Assembly (NCBI RefSeq): GCF_017794765.1
Contig: NZ_CP051236.1
Location: 3,370,192 to 3,434,191 of the forward strand
Length of the DNA: 64,000 nucleotides
Direction: 5' to 3'
From: Nitratireductor sp.
Lineage (GTDB): Bacteria; Pseudomonadota; Alphaproteobacteria; Rhizobiales; Rhizobiaceae
Shown here: one piece after another, positions 25,476 through 34,904 of the stretch
How the letters are laid out: the number at the start of each line of letters is the position of its first letter
Numbering within the stretch: position 1 is the first letter of the stretch
Translations under genes and position numbers: made by a program
Notes under the pieces: generated by a model
What the model saw: only the letters and a program-made list of their open reading frames with translations
Told to the model about the DNA's origin: nothing
The model's database searches: none

Positions 25476-26614
25476 CAGACAGAAAGAGCCCGCCGGACCA
25501 ACCGCACCCAGAATTCGGCGCCCGTTGGCAGCACTTCGTCGTTGAAATCAAACCGGGGCGAGTGGAGCCCGGGGTTTTCGCCCTGGCGCGCCGCGCCCAG
25601 CCAGATATACGCGCCGGGCTTTTCGTTCAGCATGAAAGCGAAATCCTCGGACGCCATGCTTGGCCCGGCCTCTCCCGCATCGAGACCCATGGCCTCCCCC
25701 ACACGCCTCGCAAGCCCCGCCTCGGCCGCGCTGTTGACCGTCGCAGGATAGCGTCGCTGATAATCGATGTTTGCCCGGCAGCCATGGGCTGCAGCAATGC
25801 CATGGACCACCTCGGCCAGCCTGGTTTCGATCTCGTCCCCTGCGTCAGACTGGAACCAGCGGGTCGTTCCACAAACGACCGCACGGTCGGGGCAAACGTT
25901 GAATGCAGAGCCGGTGTGAATCTGCGTTACCGAGACGACGCCCGGCACGAGCGGAGACAACCGCCGCGCCGGTAATTCCTGCAGTGCTGTGGCGACGCGT
26001 GCTGCGGCGGCCACCACGCCATCGCTCTGCTCAGGCATCGCGCCGTGTCCGCCACGTCCCTCGATGGTGATCTCGAAAATCGCGAAGGCTGCCATCATCT
26101 CCCCGTCACGGGCGACAAGTCGTCCGGGAGCGAGACCCGGCCAATTGTGAATCCCGAAAACCCTGTCGCACGGATACTGGCGAAAAAGCCCCTCCTCGAT
26201 CATCACGCGCGCACCACCATCGTTTTCTTCAGCCGGCTGAAAAATCAGGGTCACGTTTCCGCCGGTCACACCTTCAGCCGCCATCTGACGCGCGGCCAGA
26301 AGCAACATCGCCGTGTGTCCGTCATGCCCGCAGGCGTGCATCTTGCCAGGGTGGCTCGAAGCGTACTCCAGTCCTGTTGTTTCTTCGATGGGCAGCGCAT
26401 CAATATCCGCCCGCAGACCAATCGATGCCCCCCCGTCACCCAACCGCGCAACCACGCCAGTCTTCGCAAGCCCTGTTTGAACCTGCCAGCCCCAGCCCTC
26501 CAGTAAACCGGCGATCAGCTTCGAAGTACGCTCTTCCTGAAATCCCAGTTCGGGATGACGATGCAGGTCACGACGCCACGCAATGGCTTCGTCAATGTGA
26601 GCGCTTTCGAACAT
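25475..26614 (-). CDS. M20 metallopeptidase-family amidohydrolase (hippurate hydrolase/aminoacylase type)
   Basis: A 379-residue M20D amidohydrolase that hydrolyses an N-acyl amino acid or similar amide, using two zinc ions. Visible are DLHRHPELGFQE, the metal motif HACGHDGHTAM, the general base in FQPAEENDGGA, GRGGHGAMP in the dimerisation lid, and SMASEDFAFML near the C-terminus. The start MFESAHID at 26614 has GGAAAGGG upstream. It is the first gene of a same-strand run with LysR, two dehydrogenases and the DUF3100 pair, suggesting uptake and breakdown of an acylated compound. Confidence 0.87.
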   Translation of the reverse strand: MFESAHIDEAIAWRRDLHRHPELGFQEERTSKLIAGLLEGWGWQVQTGLAKTGVVARLGDGGASIGLRADIDALPIEETTGLEYASSHPGKMHACGHDGHTAMLLLAARQMAAEGVTGGNVTLIFQPAEENDGGARVMIEEGLFRQYPCDRVFGIHNWPGLAPGRLVARDGEMMAAFAIFEITIEGRGGHGAMPEQSDGVVAAAARVATALQELPARRLSPLVPGVVSVTQIHTGSAFNVCPDRAVVCGTTRWFQSDAGDEIETRLAEVVHGIAAAHGCRANIDYQRRYPATVNSAAEAGLARRVGEAMGLDAGEAGPSMASEDFAFMLNEKPGAYIWLGAARQGENPGLHSPRFDFNDEVLPTGAEFWVRLVRRALSV

Positions 26615-26789
26615 TGTCCACCCTTTCCGGACTGTCTGTTGAACGCCGCCGATGGCCGCGCGCACGACAGCACGTGAAAGAGACGCCCTGAATTGTCAAG
26701 AACGGGACACCGCTCACCCTTTGGTCAAATCGGCAGGGATACCCATCCAAAGCCACCGCACCGCTATCCGCCCCCCGGTTGCGCGTTTT

Positions 26790-27428
26790 TCAGCCGCTCA
26801 AAGCGCGATCATAGGTTTCCACGGTTTTGCGGGCCCTCGCTCTGACTGTATCAACGGCATCACCGGGTCGATAAAGTCCCGTCCCCAGACCGAAAGCGCG
26901 CACGCCGATCCCGAAATACTCGGCCAGTGTCGCATCGGAAACACCGCCCACGGCACACACCACAGCGTCCCTCGGCAGAATAGCCTTGATAGCGGCAATG
27001 CCGGACACGCCAAGCGCGGACGCCGGGAAAAACTTGAGCGCCGAAGCCCCGCATTTGTGCGCAAGAAGGGCTTCGCTGGGTGTGAAAACACCGGGCATGG
27101 AGATCATGCCGAGCGCCACACTGCGCCGGATAACCTCGGGGTCCGTATTCGGGCTCACGACCAGCCGGCCGCCGATGTCGTACAACCGCTCGACATCCTC
27201 AACGGCGAGCACTGTGCCGGCACCGACGAGCGCACGGTCTTCCGCTATTGCAAGGGCTGTTTCAATGGACTGGAACGGTTCCGGCGAATTCAGCGGGACC
27301 TCTATGGACGTGATGCCCTCGTCGATAAGCATCTCAGTCATGGCCGCAACTTCCGAAGGACGAATGCCACGCAGGATCGCTACCAGCGCACGCCTCTCTC
27401 CCGGCCAGCTCACATCTCGTTCCGGCAT
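26790..27428 (-). CDS. dgoA: 2-dehydro-3-deoxy-6-phosphogalactonate aldolase
   Basis: A 212-residue KDPG/KDPGal class I aldolase. The Schiff-base lysine lies in ALKFFPAS, the catalytic Glu in IEVPLNSP, and the phosphate loop in GVFTPSEAL and VGGVS. The ending FGLGTGLYRPG is characteristic of the KDPGal form (DgoA) rather than KDPG aldolase. It splits 2-dehydro-3-deoxy-6-phosphogalactonate into pyruvate and glyceraldehyde 3-phosphate. I use ATG 27428 with GGAG nine bases upstream; a TTG at 27443 would overlap dgoK. Last gene of the galactonate operon. Confidence 0.9.
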   Translation of the reverse strand: MPERDVSWPGERRALVAILRGIRPSEVAAMTEMLIDEGITSIEVPLNSPEPFQSIETALAIAEDRALVGAGTVLAVEDVERLYDIGGRLVVSPNTDPEVIRRSVALGMISMPGVFTPSEALLAHKCGASALKFFPASALGVSGIAAIKAILPRDAVVCAVGGVSDATLAEYFGIGVRAFGLGTGLYRPGDAVDTVRARARKTVETYDRALSG

Positions 27429-27430
27429 GT

Positions 27431-28351
27431 CTATCGGCTCCAAATTCGTTTTGCTGATCTGAAAAGCCCTGCCCGCGAGGCTTCTCCCGCATCTTTCGAG
27501 ACGACCTGGAAACCCTGTTTTTCCAGGGCAACCGAATACAGCGCATTGACCGGCTCTGATGCGATCAACGTAACCTTGCCCTCCATACCGAAAAGCTCTC
27601 GCGCGGCAGAAATCTCGCCGCCGATCAAGAGACCGGAAAGATGGGCGGCACCATCGCCGCGAGTTTCCAGACCAAGCAATTGTGCAGCACGGACCCCGAA
27701 GAAGCCGGAAAGGGCAGCGTGCTCCTGTACTTCGGTACGTTCCAGTGCGGACCAGAATGCTGCGTCATCTGACGAGACAACGGCTTTTTCCTCGACCGCG
27801 TGCTGCAGAATTCCATGTTTCGTGAGCAGCGAGAAAAGCTCTCCGGTCATGAACGTGCTGAAACGCGTGACCACACCGTTTTCAATCTCGACCCATTTGC
27901 TATGCGTGCCCGGCATGCATACCAACGCATTGCCGCTCTCGCTCACGACACCCAGCAATTGTGTTTCCTCGCCTCGCATGACGTTCGGTGCCTGCGGGTC
28001 GTTCAGAGATAGTCCCGGCAGTATTCGAACATCTCCGGGTACGCCCGGAACCTTGATCGCCCTGTCCGCGAGTGCTGCAAGTTTGGCGGGAACCTCCACA
28101 TAAGGTGCCTCCAGCCAACCCTGCCTTGCACCCGCCATCCCGCAGATCAACACAGGCGTGCCGGCAGGCGCTTCCACCTTTTCGAGATGAGCGTTGAGGA
28201 CCGGTTCAAAGCCCGTCTTCGCGCAGTGCATCATGCCTTCCTCGCTCCTGCTGGACGCGACGACGGCCCCCTCGGCATCCAGAAGCCAAAGACGAAAACT
28301 GCTCGTGCCCCAGTCAACGGCAGCGCAGTAGGGACGGGATGGGTCGGTCAT
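27431..28351 (-). CDS. dgoK: 2-dehydro-3-deoxygalactonokinase
   Basis: A 306-residue kinase of the DgoK family (ASKHA fold) that phosphorylates 2-dehydro-3-deoxy-D-galactonate with ATP. Key segments are the N-terminal phosphate loop VDWGTSSFRLWLLD, CGMAGARQGW, LVCMPGTHSKWVEI and FMTGELFSLL. Length fits the family. It lies directly upstream of dgoA, with two bases between stop and start, and downstream of the sugar dehydrogenase gene, matching the De Ley-Doudoroff route order. Confidence 0.92.
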   Translation of the reverse strand: MTDPSRPYCAAVDWGTSSFRLWLLDAEGAVVASSRSEEGMMHCAKTGFEPVLNAHLEKVEAPAGTPVLICGMAGARQGWLEAPYVEVPAKLAALADRAIKVPGVPGDVRILPGLSLNDPQAPNVMRGEETQLLGVVSESGNALVCMPGTHSKWVEIENGVVTRFSTFMTGELFSLLTKHGILQHAVEEKAVVSSDDAAFWSALERTEVQEHAALSGFFGVRAAQLLGLETRGDGAAHLSGLLIGGEISAARELFGMEGKVTLIASEPVNALYSVALEKQGFQVVSKDAGEASRAGLFRSAKRIWSR

Positions 28352-28361
28352 GAAAGTGAAC

Positions 28362-29150
28362 TCAGGTCGGATGCTGCAAAACGCTCAGGCCACCATCAAT
28401 AACGAGGCATGCGGCATTCATGAAGGGACATTCGTCGGAGATCATAAAAACCGACGCCATGGCGATCTCGTCAGGCGTTGCGATGCGACCGCCCGGATGC
28501 ATGGCCATGGTCTCGGCCCGCGCAGCATCCGGATCGGGAAAACTGTTCCAGTAATCCACATTCTTCTGGGTTTCGACATAGCCGGGCGCGATGGCATTCA
28601 CCCGCACACCCCTGCCCGCATATTCCAGCGCCAGCGCCTTCGTCATGCCCAAGAGGGCATGCTTGGCCACTGGATACGGAAAGGTGTGCGGGATAATTGT
28701 GAAACTATGGGTCGAGGCGATGTTGAGGATTGCGCCGCCGCCTCCTTCAATCATGCCAGGCAACAACGAACGGCAACAGTGCCATGCTCCCTTCAGATTA
28801 ATATCGAAACAGCGCGCCCATTCTTCATCGTCCGTCTCGAGCGGTTTATGAAAAACATTGACACCGGCATTGTTGATAAGCGCGTTGGGTGTCCCGATCG
28901 TGTTTCCCGCCATATCCGCCGCCGCCTTGATGGCAGAGGCATCAGAGATATCTGCAACAGCATAGGCTAGCCGCCCCTCGGCCCCACCGAGTTCGTCAAC
29001 CGTCTGCTCAAGAAGTGTCTCATCCCGGTCCACAAGAAACAGAGAAGCCCCTTCGCGCAGGCAGGCTTCGGCGATCGCCCGGCCTATGCCCTGAGCAGCG
29101 CCTGTCAGAAAGATGCGCTTGCCGCTCAACCGTCCCTGTCCAGATGTCAT
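28362..29150 (-). CDS. SDR dehydrogenase, probable galactose/aldose 1-dehydrogenase
   Basis: A 262-residue SDR with TGAAQGIG (16-23), NNAG (93-96), Ser146, Tyr159 and Lys163, and the C-terminal LVIDGGLSVLQHPT. It sits immediately upstream of dgoK-dgoA and downstream of the ABC importer genes. In rhizobia an SDR in this position oxidises D-galactose (or L-arabinose) to the lactone. The sugar role is an inference from the operon; the fold and catalytic residues are seen. No lactonase is encoded nearby, though the lactone can open spontaneously. Confidence 0.83.
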   Translation of the reverse strand: MTSGQGRLSGKRIFLTGAAQGIGRAIAEACLREGASLFLVDRDETLLEQTVDELGGAEGRLAYAVADISDASAIKAAADMAGNTIGTPNALINNAGVNVFHKPLETDDEEWARCFDINLKGAWHCCRSLLPGMIEGGGGAILNIASTHSFTIIPHTFPYPVAKHALLGMTKALALEYAGRGVRVNAIAPGYVETQKNVDYWNSFPDPDAARAETMAMHPGGRIATPDEIAMASVFMISDECPFMNAACLVIDGGLSVLQHPT

Positions 29151-29233
29151 GCGATCTCTCCCGATGTCCAAGGCGCCGCCAAACGTTCCCTGAATGAAAA
29201 GCAAATCCAATATCTACAACACGCCATCCTGCA

Positions 29234-30184
29234 TCAGCGTCGCCCGATTGCACTCGACCGCATATTATCGAGCAACACGGCAAGCAACAGGATGAACCCG
29301 CGTACCACATATTGATAGAAAGCCTGAATATTCAGAAGATTCATGACGTTTTCTGCAATGCCCATGATCATCACACCGACGATCACACCGGTCATTGTCG
29401 CCCGCCCCCCAGCCAGCGACACCCCACCCAGAACGCAGGCCGAAATCACGGAGAGCTCGAGCCCCGTAGCCGCATTCGGCTGCCCGGATGTGATGCGGGA
29501 GGCAAGCAGGATGCCGGCCACCGCACAGATGAAGCCCTGCAGCGTGAAAATCCAGATTCGCATCCAGTCGACATTGACACCCGCAAGTCTTGAGGCTTCC
29601 GGATTGCCGCCCATGGCAAGCGTGTTCTTGCCGAAAACCGTGCGGTTCAGGACAAAACCGAAAATGACGAAGAGAGCCGCCAACACCCAGATCGGAGTCG
29701 GAACACCCAGAAACTTGGAAAGAGCCAGCTGGTAGAACATGGGATCGTCGATACCGACAGCCCGCCCGTCCGACGAGATGAGCGCAAGCCCGCGCACGAT
29801 CTGCATGGTTGCCAGCGTGGTGATCAGCGCGTTGATGCGAAATTTGGCGATGACCACGCCATTGAAAAGGCCGACCAGCGCGCCCGCAGCCAGCGCGGTC
29901 AGAATACCCAGAAAGATGGACCCGGTGGCATTCGACGCCATCACCGCGACCATGCCGCAAAAAGCAACATTGGAGCCGACGGAAAGGTCGAAATCGCGCG
30001 CCGCAAGACAAAACATCATCGTACAGGCAATCACACCAACGGTAACAACGGACTGTAAGAGACCGAGCATGTTGCGTTCGGTCAGGAAGTTGGGAACCGT
30101 CAGCGACACGAGCGCGAAGGCGAGAATGAAAATTACAAGCAGTCCCTGGTCGCCCAGGATGAGCTTTTTGATGGAAGTCGTCAT
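29234..30184 (-). CDS. Sugar ABC transporter permease (AraH/RbsC-like)
   Basis: A 316-residue inner-membrane permease with eight to ten hydrophobic helices and the family motifs GLFNGVVIAKFRINALITTLA, NPEASRLAGVNVD (EAA-like loop) and SACVLGGVSLAGG. It forms the channel of a carbohydrate uptake transporter of the CUT2 type with the ATPase and binding protein encoded just upstream. The start MTTSIKK at 30184 lies 11 bases after the ATPase stop codon. By its binding protein it should carry a pentose or galactose. Confidence 0.88.
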   Translation of the reverse strand: MTTSIKKLILGDQGLLVIFILAFALVSLTVPNFLTERNMLGLLQSVVTVGVIACTMMFCLAARDFDLSVGSNVAFCGMVAVMASNATGSIFLGILTALAAGALVGLFNGVVIAKFRINALITTLATMQIVRGLALISSDGRAVGIDDPMFYQLALSKFLGVPTPIWVLAALFVIFGFVLNRTVFGKNTLAMGGNPEASRLAGVNVDWMRIWIFTLQGFICAVAGILLASRITSGQPNAATGLELSVISACVLGGVSLAGGRATMTGVIVGVMIMGIAENVMNLLNIQAFYQYVVRGFILLLAVLLDNMRSSAIGRR

Positions 30185-30195
30185 CGTGAAGCCTC

Positions 30196-31707
30196 TTAAC
30201 CGACCGACGCGGCGCTGGCCTCGTCCGGCAGCGCGGCGGCGAGGATGGATTGTTCGTTGAAGTCGGCTCGCTTGATCTCCGCGCTGATGCGCCCTTCGCA
30301 CATCACGAGGATGCGGTCGCAAATGCCCATCACTTCGGGCAATTCGCTGGAAATGACGACTATGGCCATCCCCTCCTCCGCGAGCTGATAGAGAATGTCG
30401 TAGATTTCGGATTTGGCGCCGACATCGATGCCGCGCGTCGGTTCGTCGACGAGTAGAACCCTGACACCCTTTTCCGAGAGCCAGCGGCAAAGAATGACTT
30501 TCTGCTGATTCCCGCCGGACAGGTTGATGATGTCCTGCCTGCGCGAGGGTGTGCGCACCCTCAGTTTCTTCAGAAAGGTCTCGGCGACCTGCCCTTCCTG
30601 GCGCAGATCAAGCACACCGAACCGTGTCAGATGACGGCGCGAAGAGATAAGGATGTTCTCTTCAAGCGAACGGCCCTGGATGATGCCGTCGAACTTGCGA
30701 TCCTCGGAGCACAGAACGACCCCCTTGCGGATCGCCTCTGCCGGTTGGCCTGACCCGATGTCCACGCCGCCGACACGCACATGTCCTCCGGCGCGCGGAT
30801 CGGCACCACTGATCATGCGCAAGAGCTCCGAACGCCCCGCTCCTATAAGGCCGAAGAACCCGAGTATTTCCCCCTTTCGCGCCTCGAAGGAGGCGGGAAC
30901 GGGCAGCTTCTCGCCATGAACCCCGTCCACCTCCAGCTCGACCGCTCCAACGGGACGCGCGCGCCATCCCCAGATGTCGCTGATTTCGCGCCCAACCATT
31001 TCGGAGACGATTTGCTCGCGCGTCACCCCTTCGATCGTTTCGTGATGGGCAGCAAGTCTGCCGTCGCGCAGAACCGTGAGGCTGTCACAGAGGCGGAAGA
31101 CTTCATCCAGCCGATGGGAAATGTAAAGAATGACGCGGCCATCCTCCCTCAGCCTGTCGATCAGGGTGAAAAGAATTTCGCTCTCACGAGAGGATAGTGA
31201 GGAAGTCGGTTCATCCAGCGCGATGACACGCGCATCGAGCATGACGGCTTTCGCGATTTCGACCATCTGGCGTTCGCCGATGGAAAGCTCTGCAACCTTG
31301 CGCGTCGGATCGACGGAGATTCCGGCAAGCTGGAGCTTGCGCCGGACATCCTCATACATGGCACTGAAACCGATGACGCCGCCGGTTGCAGGAAACCGTC
31401 CAAGGCAGAGGTTCTCAGCGACTGTTAGCCCCGGCACCAGTTGCAATTCCTGATGAATGACAACGACGCCAGCATCGAAGGCATCGCGGGTCGACTGGTA
31501 GTTCTGCGTCTCCCCGTCTATGCGCACAGTGCCTTCATCGGCAGCAGCATCGCCGGAAAGAATGCGGATCAGCGTGGATTTCCCGGCGCCGTTCTCGCCC
31601 ATCAAGCCATGTACCGCGCCTTTGCGAACTCCAAACGAAACATCGGAAAGCGCTTTGACGCCGGGATAACTCTTCGAGATGCCGGAGAATTCGAGATAGG
31701 CAGACAT
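30196..31707 (-). CDS. Sugar ABC transporter ATP-binding protein (AraG/MglA-like)
   Basis: A 503-residue CUT2-type ATPase with two fused nucleotide-binding domains. The first has Walker A GENGAGKST, signature LSIGERQ and Walker B VIALDEPTSSL. The second has the degenerate Walker A GLIGAGRSE, signature LSGGNQQ and Walker B VLLVDEPTRGID. The start MSAYLEFSGI is at 31707. It powers uptake through the permease encoded next. It belongs to the galactonate/sugar operon controlled by the divergent GntR gene. Confidence 0.92.
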   Translation of the reverse strand: MSAYLEFSGISKSYPGVKALSDVSFGVRKGAVHGLMGENGAGKSTLIRILSGDAAADEGTVRIDGETQNYQSTRDAFDAGVVVIHQELQLVPGLTVAENLCLGRFPATGGVIGFSAMYEDVRRKLQLAGISVDPTRKVAELSIGERQMVEIAKAVMLDARVIALDEPTSSLSSRESEILFTLIDRLREDGRVILYISHRLDEVFRLCDSLTVLRDGRLAAHHETIEGVTREQIVSEMVGREISDIWGWRARPVGAVELEVDGVHGEKLPVPASFEARKGEILGFFGLIGAGRSELLRMISGADPRAGGHVRVGGVDIGSGQPAEAIRKGVVLCSEDRKFDGIIQGRSLEENILISSRRHLTRFGVLDLRQEGQVAETFLKKLRVRTPSRRQDIINLSGGNQQKVILCRWLSEKGVRVLLVDEPTRGIDVGAKSEIYDILYQLAEEGMAIVVISSELPEVMGICDRILVMCEGRISAEIKRADFNEQSILAAALPDEASAASVG

Positions 31708-31810
31708 GAAGCCGGCTTCCTCCAAAGCATAGCCAGTGTCGGAAACCCGCCAGAAAGGCGGGAAGAGAGCAGCCGGCATGATTGCACGCCGGCTGCATGG
31801 AAACCGCCGG

Positions 31811-32794
31811 CTATTCGATGCCGAGTTCCTTGCGGACATCCTGATAGTTGTCGCGTAGCGCCAAGGCGCCGGACGTCAGGATCAGCTTCTCAGGCTCCTT
31901 GCCGTCGACAATCCACTCATGCATGTTGAGTGCGGTCTCATAGCCATGGCGCTTCGGTGAAATGATCACCGTTCCGAAGAAACCCGTTGGCTCGGGCTTC
32001 TTGAATTCGTTGATCGCCGAATCTGCGCCACCAATGCCCACACCGATCATGCCATCGGCGCCGATTCCCACGCCTTCCGCAGCGCGCACCGCGCCAAGGA
32101 CAGCCTCATCGTTGAGTCCGAAAGCAACCCAATGCTTGATGTCCGCATTCTTGTTCAGAACCACGGTCGCTGCATTGAGAGCAGCCTCGGTGTCCGTACG
32201 CGCCTGCGGCGCATCAAAGATGTTGGCTTCCGGAAATCCAGCCTCTTTGAGCTTTGCAATCGCGCCCTCGACCCGATCGACTGCTGTCGGAAGCTGATCG
32301 TATGAAACCCGGATCGCACCGACCGTGCTCATGTCCCAACCGCGATTCTTGATCTCGGCAACGATGGCTTCACCGGCGGTCTCGCCAATCTTCACGGCCG
32401 AAATTCCCATATGCGGCACATCCGCAAGGGGCTCTCCATCGGATCCGACCAGCCTGTCATCGACCGTCATCAGCTTGAGGCCATTAGCGGCAGCCTTGGC
32501 GACAATGCCCGGCCCGAGCTTCACGTCAGGCGTACAGATAATGAAGCCCTGAACACCCTGGACACCGAGATTATCGATGGCTGACATGACTTTCTCGCCA
32601 TCTTCCGCGCCGATTTTGACCAGCGTGAAGCCTTTTTCAGAAGCAGCTATATCAGCAAACTTCCATTCATCCTGAAACCACGGTTCTTCCGGCTGCTTAA
32701 CCAGAAAACCGATCTTCACTTCATCGGCCAGCGCCGACCCGGCCAGAAGCGTGCCGGCAATCGCAGCCATTGCTGCGGTTTTCAAAAAACGCAT
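31811..32794 (-). CDS. AraF-like periplasmic sugar-binding protein
   Basis: A 327-residue periplasmic binding protein with a signal peptide cleaved after SALA (about residue 23). The mature start EVKIGFLVKQPEEPWFQDEW closely matches E. coli AraF, as does IICTPDVKLGPGIVAKA and the C-terminal FGTVIISPKRHGYE. AraF binds L-arabinose and also D-galactose. Because the following catabolic genes are for galactonate, galactose is the more likely ligand here, but L-arabinose cannot be excluded. First gene of the operon. Confidence 0.88.
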   Translation of the reverse strand: MRFLKTAAMAAIAGTLLAGSALADEVKIGFLVKQPEEPWFQDEWKFADIAASEKGFTLVKIGAEDGEKVMSAIDNLGVQGVQGFIICTPDVKLGPGIVAKAAANGLKLMTVDDRLVGSDGEPLADVPHMGISAVKIGETAGEAIVAEIKNRGWDMSTVGAIRVSYDQLPTAVDRVEGAIAKLKEAGFPEANIFDAPQARTDTEAALNAATVVLNKNADIKHWVAFGLNDEAVLGAVRAAEGVGIGADGMIGVGIGGADSAINEFKKPEPTGFFGTVIISPKRHGYETALNMHEWIVDGKEPEKLILTSGALALRDNYQDVRKELGIE

Positions 32795-32852
32795 GAGAAC
32801 CTCCCTGTTGCTCTGCGACGCCCTCCTGAGAGCGGGTGAAAATTACGTCCAA

Positions 32853-32885
32853 TTATCATATTAGTCAATTGCATTTGTATGATAA
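32853..32885. promoter_or_regulatory. Operator-like inverted repeat in the sugar operon control region
   Basis: TTATCATA at 32853-32860 and TATGATAA at 32878-32885 form an 8-base inverted repeat with 17 bases between, inside a very AT-rich stretch. It lies between the divergent binding-protein and GntR genes, a natural place for the GntR operator. Binding is inferred. Confidence 0.6.
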
Positions 32886-32998
32886 ATAATGCTATTGATT
32901 TGACAACGAACAAAAGACGGCCATGACTGCCGACAAGAACCCCTCTCGCAGCTTTCCCGGAAAGCCAGCGGGAAAGAGAATGTGGAGGCAACAGGACA

Positions 32999-33736
32999 GT
33001 GACCGTTTCAACCATGGATGCTCCGGCGGGCAAGTCGATCCGTCCACGGGTCCGCCTGTCGGTGGCGCAGTGTCTCGCCCAGGACATATTTTCGGGAAAG
33101 TTCGCGGAAGGCTCCAATTTGCCGAGGGAGAACGACCTTTGCGAAGATTACGGCGTCAGCCGCACGGTCATCCGGGAAGCACTGAAAATCCTTCAGGCCA
33201 AGGGTCTGGTTGTAAGCCGCCCTCGCATCGGGACCATCGTGTGTCCGCAGGACGAATGGAACATTCTTGACAACCAGGTCCTTGATTGGATTGGCCCCAA
33301 CCTCGACAGGATGGGGCTGGTCGACTGTATCCTGGAAGCGCGCGGCGCGATTGAGCCGATGGCGGCAGAACTGGCCGCGCGGCGGGCCACGATGCAGGAA
33401 ATCGCCGATATCGAAGCGGCGTGGCAGGCGATGGCGAAAGCCGGCAACGATATAGAGGCCTTTATCGCCGCTGACACTGTCTTTCATGAGCTCCTTCTGA
33501 AAGCCAGCCACAACCGCATTTTCCAGCAGTTCGGCGCTCTTATGGATCCGGCCTTGAACTTCATGCTGTCGACATCGGCGCATTCGGCCGAGAATCTCGA
33601 AGAATCGATCGGGCAACATGGGGCGCTGGTCGAGGCGCTACGATTGCGCGACAGCGAAGGCGCACGCAAGCTCGCCCTCGCGCTTATTGCCAAGGCCAAG
33701 CACGATGTGAGTGCCGCCCGGTCTGTCAAATCATAA
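32999..33736 (+). CDS. GntR-family (FCD domain) transcriptional regulator
   Basis: A 245-residue FadR-subfamily GntR regulator. The winged helix (about 20-85) includes EGSNLPRENDLCEDYGVSRT and REALKILQAKGLV. The all-helical FCD ligand domain (100-235) has the metal-binding Asp and His pattern in FIAADTVFHELLLKASHN and ending in QHGALVEAL. It is divergent from the sugar ABC operon and just upstream of dgoD, so it probably represses both and responds to galactonate or a related acid, as E. coli DgoR does. Confidence 0.88.
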   Translation: MTVSTMDAPAGKSIRPRVRLSVAQCLAQDIFSGKFAEGSNLPRENDLCEDYGVSRTVIREALKILQAKGLVVSRPRIGTIVCPQDEWNILDNQVLDWIGPNLDRMGLVDCILEARGAIEPMAAELAARRATMQEIADIEAAWQAMAKAGNDIEAFIAADTVFHELLLKASHNRIFQQFGALMDPALNFMLSTSAHSAENLEESIGQHGALVEALRLRDSEGARKLALALIAKAKHDVSAARSVKS

Positions 33737-33755
33737 CGCAAAAAGACACGTTTTC

Positions 33756-34904
33756 ATGAAGATAACCAAACTCACCACTTTCCTTGTTCCGCCGCGTTGG
33801 CTTTTTCTCAAGATTGAAACCGATGAAGGGATTTCCGGCTGGGGCGAACCCGTTCTGGAAGGTCACGCGGCAACGCTCGCAGCCAAGATCGAAGAGTTCT
33901 CCGACTTTCTCATCGGTGCCGATCCCATGCGGATCGAAGACATCTGGCACATGCTCTACCGGAACGGATGCTATCGTGGCGGGCCGGTGCTGATGAGCGC
34001 CCTGTCAGGCATCGACATGGCGCTCTGGGACATCAAGGGGCAATATTACAACGCTCCCGTTCACGACCTCCTGGGCGGTGCCGTCCGCGACAAGATCCGA
34101 AGCTATTGCTGGATCGGCGGCGACCGTCCTTCGGATCTCGTTGCTGGCGCGAAAGACCTGATGAAGCGGGGGTTCGATGCCTGCAAATTCAACGCCTGCG
34201 CGGAAATGCAGATCATCGACAGCTACAAGAAGCTCGATGGCGTCGTCCAGCAATTGTCGGATCTGCGTTCTGCCGTCGGGACCGAGATGGACCTCGCTTT
34301 CGATTTCCACGGCCGAGTTCACGCCCCGATGTCGAAGCAGTTGCTGAAGGAAATCGAGCATCTCAGACCGATATTCATCGAAGACGCGGTCGATTCCGCT
34401 CATATCGGCACGCTGGCCGATCTCTCCCGTCAGACATCCATCCCTCTGTGCATCGGCGAGCGGCTGCATTCGCGCTTCGACTTCAAGCCGGTGTTCGAAC
34501 AGCGGGCAGCAAGCGTAATCAACCCGGACACCGCACATGTCGGCGGGATCTCCGAAATGCTGCGCATCGCACACTGGGCCGAAGCCTACGATGTGGCCCT
34601 TGCACCGCATTGCCCGCTGGGACCGATCGCGCTGGCCGCCTGTCTGCAGGTGGATGCCGTCTGTCACAACGCCTTCATCCAGGAACAGAGCCTTGGCATC
34701 CATTACAATGCCACCCAGGACATGGCCGACTATCTCGAGCCGGGTCATGGTTTTGAACTGGAGGACGGCTTTCTGAAAATCCCCAGGGGACCCGGTCTCG
34801 GCATTCGGGTGAACGAGGAATTTGTGCGAAAGCAGGCGGAGATCGGGCACCGCTGGCGCGCACCGGTGTGGCGCCACGAGGACGGATCAATTGCCGAATG
34901 GTAA
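33756..34904 (+). CDS. dgoD: D-galactonate dehydratase
   Basis: A 382-residue enolase-superfamily enzyme of the mandelate racemase subgroup. The metal ligands Asp183, Glu209 and Glu235 and the catalytic His185 and His285 fall at exactly the positions known for E. coli DgoD ([23 protein letters not shown]). It removes water from D-galactonate to give 2-dehydro-3-deoxygalactonate. ATG 33756 starts MKITKLTTF. It is cotranscribed with the GntR gene, while dgoK and dgoA are in the opposite operon. Confidence 0.95.
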   Translation: MKITKLTTFLVPPRWLFLKIETDEGISGWGEPVLEGHAATLAAKIEEFSDFLIGADPMRIEDIWHMLYRNGCYRGGPVLMSALSGIDMALWDIKGQYYNAPVHDLLGGAVRDKIRSYCWIGGDRPSDLVAGAKDLMKRGFDACKFNACAEMQIIDSYKKLDGVVQQLSDLRSAVGTEMDLAFDFHGRVHAPMSKQLLKEIEHLRPIFIEDAVDSAHIGTLADLSRQTSIPLCIGERLHSRFDFKPVFEQRAASVINPDTAHVGGISEMLRIAHWAEAYDVALAPHCPLGPIALAACLQVDAVCHNAFIQEQSLGIHYNATQDMADYLEPGHGFELEDGFLKIPRGPGLGIRVNEEFVRKQAEIGHRWRAPVWRHEDGSIAEW

